NCBI GenBank assembly: GCA_022843385.1
Contig: JALHNT010000037.1
Span: forward strand, 1-64,000
Reading direction: 5' to 3'
DNA: 64,000 nucleotides
DNA from: Anaerolineae bacterium
GTDB lineage: Bacteria > Chloroflexota > Anaerolineae > Aggregatilineales > Phototrophicaceae
Below are positions 58,871 to 64,000 of the stretch, in pieces (position 1 is the stretch's first letter; each line of letters starts with the position of its first letter). A program made the position numbers and the translations under genes. The notes under the pieces were generated by a model that had not been told where the DNA came from, did not search any database, and worked only from the letters and a program-made list of their open reading frames with translations.

Positions 58871-59056
58871 GCCCTGTACTTCACCTGCGGTAAGCGCTGC
58901 GTGTAGCGGTATCGTAATGCGCTGGCAGCGTAGCGACAGTTAAAGGCTTTGTCAAGCACTGGCTGCCTGTCGGGAAGCCGTCCTGTACTGAACGTAATGA
59001 TTCGGCTGCTGCCCTCGTCTGAGCCATACGTGTGTTTCAAGCGAGAAATCCAACCC

Positions 59057-60142
59057 ATGACCCATTCTATCCCATCGGTGCCGCCTCCTTTCGAGATCGG
59101 CCTGTACTCCTTTGCTGAACTGACGGCAGAACCCGGTTCAACCTACAATCCGGCCCAGCGCATCCACGACCTGCTGGAAGAGATCGAATTGGCCGATCAG
59201 GTCGGACTGGATGTGTTCGGCCTGGGCGAACACCACCGCGTCGAATATGTCTCGTCCGCCCCGGAAGTGATTCTGGCGGCTGCCGCTGCCCGCACCCGTC
59301 GCATCCGCCTGAGCAGCGCCGTCACCGTCCTGAGTTCGGATGATCCGGTGCGCGTCTTTCAGCGCTTCGCCAGCCTCGATCTGGTATCGAATGGTCGCGC
59401 CGAGATCATGGCCGGGCGCGGCTCGTTCATCGAGTCTTTCCCCTTGTTCGGCTACGATCTGAACGACTACGACGAACTCTTCAGCGAGAAGCTCGATCTG
59501 CTGCTCCGGCTGCGTGAAGACAGGCCGATAAGCTGGCGCGGCAGTCATCGCCCACCGCTCGACAAACAAAGTGTGTATCCTCGCCCGGTGCAGAACCCGC
59601 TGCCGGTCTGGGTCGCCGTTGGTGGCACACCGGAGTCGGTGGTGCGGGCGGCGGGTCGCGGCCTGCCGATGGCGCTGGCGATCATCGGTGGGATGCCGGA
59701 ACGCTTCGCCCCCTATGTCAACCTGTATCGCCAGGTGTTGGCTGAAAACCGCCCGCACGATGCGGCGCTGCCCGTCAGCATCAATTCGCACGGCTTCATC
59801 GCCGATAGTCGTCAGCAGGCCATCGATGAGTCCTATCCGGCGGTAGCGCGTGTCATGAACAAGATCGGGCGCGAGCGCGGCTGGCCGCCCATGCAGCGCG
59901 AACAGTACGAAGCCTCGGCTCAACTGCGCGGGGCGAACTTTGTCGGCAGCCCGGATGATGTGATCGAGAAGATTCTGTTCCAGCACAGCATCTTCAATCA
60001 CCAGCGCTTCCTGCTGCAACTGAGCGTCGGCACACTGCCGCATGCCAAAGTGATGCGCGCCATCGAACTGTTCGGCACCAAAGTCGCGCCTGTCGTCCGT
60101 CAGGAGATCGCCCGCCGCGTGGCGACACCTGTGCCGCAGTAG
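59057..60142 (+). CDS. LLM class flavin-dependent oxidoreductase
   Basis: [78 protein letters not shown]. Confidence 0.93.
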   Translation: MTHSIPSVPPPFEIGLYSFAELTAEPGSTYNPAQRIHDLLEEIELADQVGLDVFGLGEHHRVEYVSSAPEVILAAAAARTRRIRLSSAVTVLSSDDPVRVFQRFASLDLVSNGRAEIMAGRGSFIESFPLFGYDLNDYDELFSEKLDLLLRLREDRPISWRGSHRPPLDKQSVYPRPVQNPLPVWVAVGGTPESVVRAAGRGLPMALAIIGGMPERFAPYVNLYRQVLAENRPHDAALPVSINSHGFIADSRQQAIDESYPAVARVMNKIGRERGWPPMQREQYEASAQLRGANFVGSPDDVIEKILFQHSIFNHQRFLLQLSVGTLPHAKVMRAIELFGTKVAPVVRQEIARRVATPVPQ

Positions 60143-60321
60143 GGGGCATTCAAGGTTGCGGTGACTTCATCTACGTCTCGCAAAATCACTGCATAAGTGA
60201 GCGATTTGCAAAGCGTGCCGATGTGCCGCCGACCAACGATCCATCTGAGCAGGCTTTGAGCAGGAGTGGCAGCGCGCCGCAAAGTCACTGGTGGTTTTCG
60301 CTCGGGTTGGGACGCAGGACT

Positions 60322-60473
60322 CTAGGCCAATCGGCTCTCTCTTCTCGAAACCGCTCGCAGCCCTCTCCCACGGGGCGAGGGGCTTAAAAGCACTACGTTC
60401 ACCACAGCTCCTCTTCTCCCAGTGGGAGAAGAGGCGGGGGGATGAGGGCTAAAAAGTGCATAACAGGCTCTAG
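60322..60473 (-). repeat. MITE-like palindromic repeat, family 1 copy C (inverted, one end decayed)
   Basis: GAGGGCTAAAAAGTGCATAACAGGCTCTAG is the reverse complement of the family-1 left end. Confidence 0.72.
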
Positions 60474-60677
60474 CTGAGGGGTTGGTCTTCATCGCCGACG
60501 AAGCCTGGGCTGTCTTTCTCAGTCATCAGGTCAACTTTTCCTTTGCTCCCTTGCCACATGTTCCCTGTCAACCTTTGCTTGCACCCACACTTCCGCTGAT
60601 CTGGCAATCATCGGTGGGCTATGCTACTCTTGGCTAATCGAATCTGGAGCAGTTGAGTTTTTCCACGCAACCCTATC

Positions 60678-61559
60678 ATGAGTGACGAGACTTATCAGCA
60701 GCAGCTTGCACAGGAAGCCGAACTCTGGGGTTCGGAGTCCGAGCGGATGGCTGAGGTTGTACCGCCGGAATGGACGCATCACCGTCATTTGCGCCATAAC
60801 GTCATCGTGCATGGCCCGGAAATTGAACGGTTGCTCCGGCTGGTGAAACCGGGCATGACGGCGCTGGAGCTGGGATGCGCTTCGGGTTGGCTGACGCTGG
60901 CGCTGGCCCAGCAAGGGGCGGATGCGACCGGCATGGATCTGGCGGAAAAGTCGCTGGCAGTGGCCCGTGCCTATTACGAAAAAGTGCAACCTTCAGTAAA
61001 AGGCCGGGTGACCTATGTCGCGGCCGACTTCAACCGGCTGGAATTACCGGCTGCAACTTACGACCTGATCGTGGTCAAGGCGGTGCTGCATCACCTCGTC
61101 AATCTGCCGAGTGTGGTGCAGGAGCTACGCAAAGCGCTGAAACCGGGTGGACTGCTGTGGATCGACGACACCAATGGTGACGAAGCGCCGTTGAGTGTGC
61201 TGATTGCCGGAGCGTTATGTCTGGTGCTGCCGACGCATACCCGCTACCGTGATAAGCTGCGGGCGCTGTGGAAGTTCGGCCTTCGTGCGCCAGGGCGGGT
61301 GAAAGCCAGCATTGAGGCAGAGGGGCTTTCGCCGTTTGAGGGTGCCGGGCGCGAGCATGACTGGCTGAAGCTGATTGATGACCATTTCACCATCGAACGG
61401 CGGGTCAGCCAGCCCGGCATCACCGGCTATGTCAGCGCCCAACTAAAGCTACCGGATGCGCTGGCAATCCCATTCCTGAAGGCGCTGCGGGCGCTCGAAC
61501 TGCTGCTGGTTCGTCTGCGCCTGGTTCGCAGCACTGGCGTGGTGTTGTATGCCCGCTGA
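60678..61559 (+). CDS. Class I SAM-dependent methyltransferase
   Basis: MTALELGCASGWLTLALAQQGADATGMDLAEKSLAVARAYY. Confidence 0.92.
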   Translation: MSDETYQQQLAQEAELWGSESERMAEVVPPEWTHHRHLRHNVIVHGPEIERLLRLVKPGMTALELGCASGWLTLALAQQGADATGMDLAEKSLAVARAYYEKVQPSVKGRVTYVAADFNRLELPAATYDLIVVKAVLHHLVNLPSVVQELRKALKPGGLLWIDDTNGDEAPLSVLIAGALCLVLPTHTRYRDKLRALWKFGLRAPGRVKASIEAEGLSPFEGAGREHDWLKLIDDHFTIERRVSQPGITGYVSAQLKLPDALAIPFLKALRALELLLVRLRLVRSTGVVLYAR

Positions 61560-61589
61560 GTGACGCCGGTTGATGCTTGTACCGGTTGT

Positions 61590-62132
61590 CTACCGTTTTT
61601 TCTTGTCTTCGTCGTCCAGATCATCCAGGTCGAGGGTGTTAAGGAAGTCGGCGAAAGCGCTCAGGCGTTTGTCATCGACCTTCTCTTCTGGCTCATCGCC
61701 ACCCTCTTCGACCGCCTGCTTCTCGATATCCTCGTCCGGTTCGCGGGCGGCCTTATCCATCACGCTCTCGGCGACAAAGATCGGTACGCTGACCCGCACC
61801 GCCAACGCAATCGCATCGCTGGGACGCGAATCGACTTCGAGCTGCTCCCCCGCTACTTCGATCACAATCCGGGCGTAATACACTTCCTGGCGCAGATCGC
61901 TGATGAGGACATGATTGACCTTACCGCCCAGTTCTCGGATCACCGACCGGATCAGGTCATGCGTCAGTGGACGCGGCGCGGGCATATCCTGAAGTTTCAT
62001 GGTGATGGCTTCCGCCTCGCACGGGCCAATCCAGATGGGCAGATAACGCTCGCGCTGCAAATCCTTCAGGACGACAACACGATGCTGCGACATCAGACTC
62101 ACCCGGATGCTATCAATCATTACTTCGATCAT
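61590..62132 (-). CDS. Bifunctional nuclease family protein (DUF151)
   Basis: [57 protein letters not shown]. Confidence 0.92.
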   Translation of the reverse strand: MIEVMIDSIRVSLMSQHRVVVLKDLQRERYLPIWIGPCEAEAITMKLQDMPAPRPLTHDLIRSVIRELGGKVNHVLISDLRQEVYYARIVIEVAGEQLEVDSRPSDAIALAVRVSVPIFVAESVMDKAAREPDEDIEKQAVEEGGDEPEEKVDDKRLSAFADFLNTLDLDDLDDEDKKKR

Positions 62133-62226
62133 ATGGCCTCTAAAGCGCGTGGTTGACGACTTGGAAAGTCATTATACCCCTTGAATTCAGCGAGTAGCAA
62201 TATCGTTGGTCAAACTCTCATGCGTC

Positions 62227-63138
62227 TCAGTCGAACCAGCCCTGATAGCGCATCGCCGCCTGCACCTCCCCGCCAGCATCCACCCAGGCGATGGGCATGG
62301 CCGCCGTCGAGTGCATTGCCCCCAGCGACCCATCCACACCGACCATGATAATCCCGACATTCGGCTCAGGAATGCGCGTCGCCAGGAAGTTGAGCGCCGC
62401 CCGCGCCGCGGTCTGGGCCGGTGTGCCGCCGCGCATGCCATCGACCGCCAGCTTGCACAGGAAGAAGCGCATGATGTTTTCGCCCTTGCCGGTGGCGCTG
62501 GCTCCCCCCAGCACATCATCGGCATAGCCGCCCGCGCCGAAAATAGGCGTATCGCCGACCCGGCCTTTCTTCTTATCGGGGATACCACCGGTTGAGGTGG
62601 CGCTGACCATGTGACCACTCTGATCGAGCGCCACTGCACCGACCGTTCCAGTGCCGAGGCCAGGGCGTGGCGCGCGTTGGCCTTCCCGTTCGCGGAACAG
62701 AGCATACTCCTTCTCCGTCACCAGATCGATGTTCGGGATCAGCGGGACGCCTAACGAAGCCGCCAGTTGATCCGCGCCATCACCGACGAAGAAGCAATTA
62801 TCGGTCTTGGTCAGTACCAGCCGCGCCAGTGAGATGGCATACCGCACCCGCCGCACTGCCGCCACTGCGCCATAGCGGATGCTGCCATCGGCGAAGAGGG
62901 CATCCATTTCCACCTCGCCCTCCGAGTTCACGAAGCTGCCATATCCAGCATCGAACAGGGGATGATCTTCGAGGATATTCGTCGCCTTTTCACAGGCGTC
63001 TCCTGCCGAGCCACCCACTTTCAGAATATCCCAACCCGCCTGCGCCGCCGCCCGCACCCCGGCCAACACCTGATCTTCGTCAAAATTCAACCACTCGCCT
63101 GCACCGCCATGTACGATAAAGCGTGGAGATGTCGTCAT
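62227..63138 (-). CDS. Isoaspartyl peptidase/L-asparaginase (Ntn hydrolase)
   Basis: FIVHGGAGEW; catalytic GTVGAVALDQSGHMVSATSTGGIPDKKKGRVGDTPIFGAGGYAD. Confidence 0.94.
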   Translation of the reverse strand: MTTSPRFIVHGGAGEWLNFDEDQVLAGVRAAAQAGWDILKVGGSAGDACEKATNILEDHPLFDAGYGSFVNSEGEVEMDALFADGSIRYGAVAAVRRVRYAISLARLVLTKTDNCFFVGDGADQLAASLGVPLIPNIDLVTEKEYALFREREGQRAPRPGLGTGTVGAVALDQSGHMVSATSTGGIPDKKKGRVGDTPIFGAGGYADDVLGGASATGKGENIMRFFLCKLAVDGMRGGTPAQTAARAALNFLATRIPEPNVGIIMVGVDGSLGAMHSTAAMPIAWVDAGGEVQAAMRYQGWFD

Positions 63139-63261
63139 TGTTTTTCCCTGGAGATAGGTAATTAATCAGAACATTGCGTAATTTTAGCAGAGGGTTTTAT
63201 CTCAATGAAAGGTGGCTGGCGTTTACATTAAGATTGTGGAGGATAAGGAGATCAATAACTC

Positions 63262-64000
63262 ATGCTTGATGTGTCAATTGTAATTGTGAACTGGAATGGT
63301 CGTGACTTGTTGTCACGCTGCCTGCAATGTATCAAGCAGACAGTGAAACGATCCAGTTACGAAGTACTCGTGGTAGACAATAACTCCAGCGATGGCAGCC
63401 AGGATATGGTGCGCCGCGATTTCCCCGACGTGAAACTGATCGCGAATAAGGACAATGTGGGCTTCGCCCGCGCCAACAACCAGGCAATGAAAATCGCCCA
63501 GGGGCGCTACACGCTGCTGCTCAACAGTGATGCCTTTGTCAAGGACAATGCAGTTGACCACATGGTGGAATTCATGGATCATCATCCGGATGCTGCCATG
63601 TCGTCGTGCAAGCTGCTCTATGAAGATGGCCGGTTGCAGCCGTCCTGTGCCCGTTTTCCCACCCTGCTGAGCGAGATGGTCATCGCCTTTGGTCTGGATA
63701 AGCTCTTCGCCCGCAGCAAGTTCTTCGGCAGCTATATGATGACCGACTGGGATTACAACGACACCCGCGCCGTTGAAGTCATCATGGGCGCATTCATGCT
63801 GGTGCGCAGCGAACTCATTCACGAAGTCGGGATGATGGACGAGGACTTCTTCATGTATTCCGAAGAAGTCGATTGGTGTTATCGCTTTCATCGGGCTGGC
63901 TGGAAAGTCTATTTTGTCCCGGATGTCGAGACTATCCACATCTGGGGTGGCAGCAGCAAGGCTGTCAAGACTGAAACCCTGCTGCGCCTCTACCGGTCAC
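63262..64000 (+). CDS. Glycosyltransferase family 2 protein (truncated by window edge)
   Basis: LDVSIVIVNWNGRDLLSRCLQCIKQT...EVLVVDNNSSDGS; GAFMLVRSELIHEVGMMDEDFFMYSEEVDWCYR. Absent from the ORF track because it runs off the end. Confidence 0.93.
   Translation, partial: MLDVSIVIVNWNGRDLLSRCLQCIKQTVKRSSYEVLVVDNNSSDGSQDMVRRDFPDVKLIANKDNVGFARANNQAMKIAQGRYTLLLNSDAFVKDNAVDHMVEFMDHHPDAAMSSCKLLYEDGRLQPSCARFPTLLSEMVIAFGLDKLFARSKFFGSYMMTDWDYNDTRAVEVIMGAFMLVRSELIHEVGMMDEDFFMYSEEVDWCYRFHRAGWKVYFVPDVETIHIWGGSSKAVKTETLLRLYRS

Overview
GC-rich bacterial chromosome segment, likely Chloroflexota/Anaerolineae-like by gene content (inference; no rRNA or marker phylogeny was run). I see about 55 credible protein-coding genes and no convincing tRNA, rRNA or CRISPR. 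Main blocks: (1) ABC-2 permease, thrS and a LacI-controlled polyol/sugar ABC operon with sugar-alcohol dehydrogenases (0-14.5 kb). (2) A peptide-type ABC importer (14.6-18.4 kb). (3) A PyrK-like/PyrD-like pair whose PyrD member has lost the orotate-site residues. (4) An L,D-transpeptidase followed by a ~2.8 kb accessory island holding repeat arrays, a VapBC-like pair, two decayed RHS/YD-repeat fragments bracketing an immunity-like ORF, and a duplicated stump of the L,D-transpeptidase 3' end (22.3-25.1 kb). (5) A ~20 kb, all-plus-strand carbon-acid catabolic cluster: GntR regulator, YiaK-type dehydrogenase, SDR, three D-2-hydroxyacid dehydrogenases, FGGY kinase, ABC importer, M24 protein, two enolase-superfamily enzymes, E1a/E1b/E2 2-oxoacid dehydrogenase, FAH hydrolase (25.4-45.3 kb). 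(6) A TetR-controlled DrrAB/serine hydrolase locus with recognisable operators. (7) An AT-rich zinc-ribbon orphan gene. (8) Housekeeping genes and a truncated GT2 at the right edge. The most unusual non-coding signal is a set of dispersed 7-bp and 9-bp period degenerate arrays plus three families of palindromic repeats, several of which lie in ABC-importer SBP-permease gaps.
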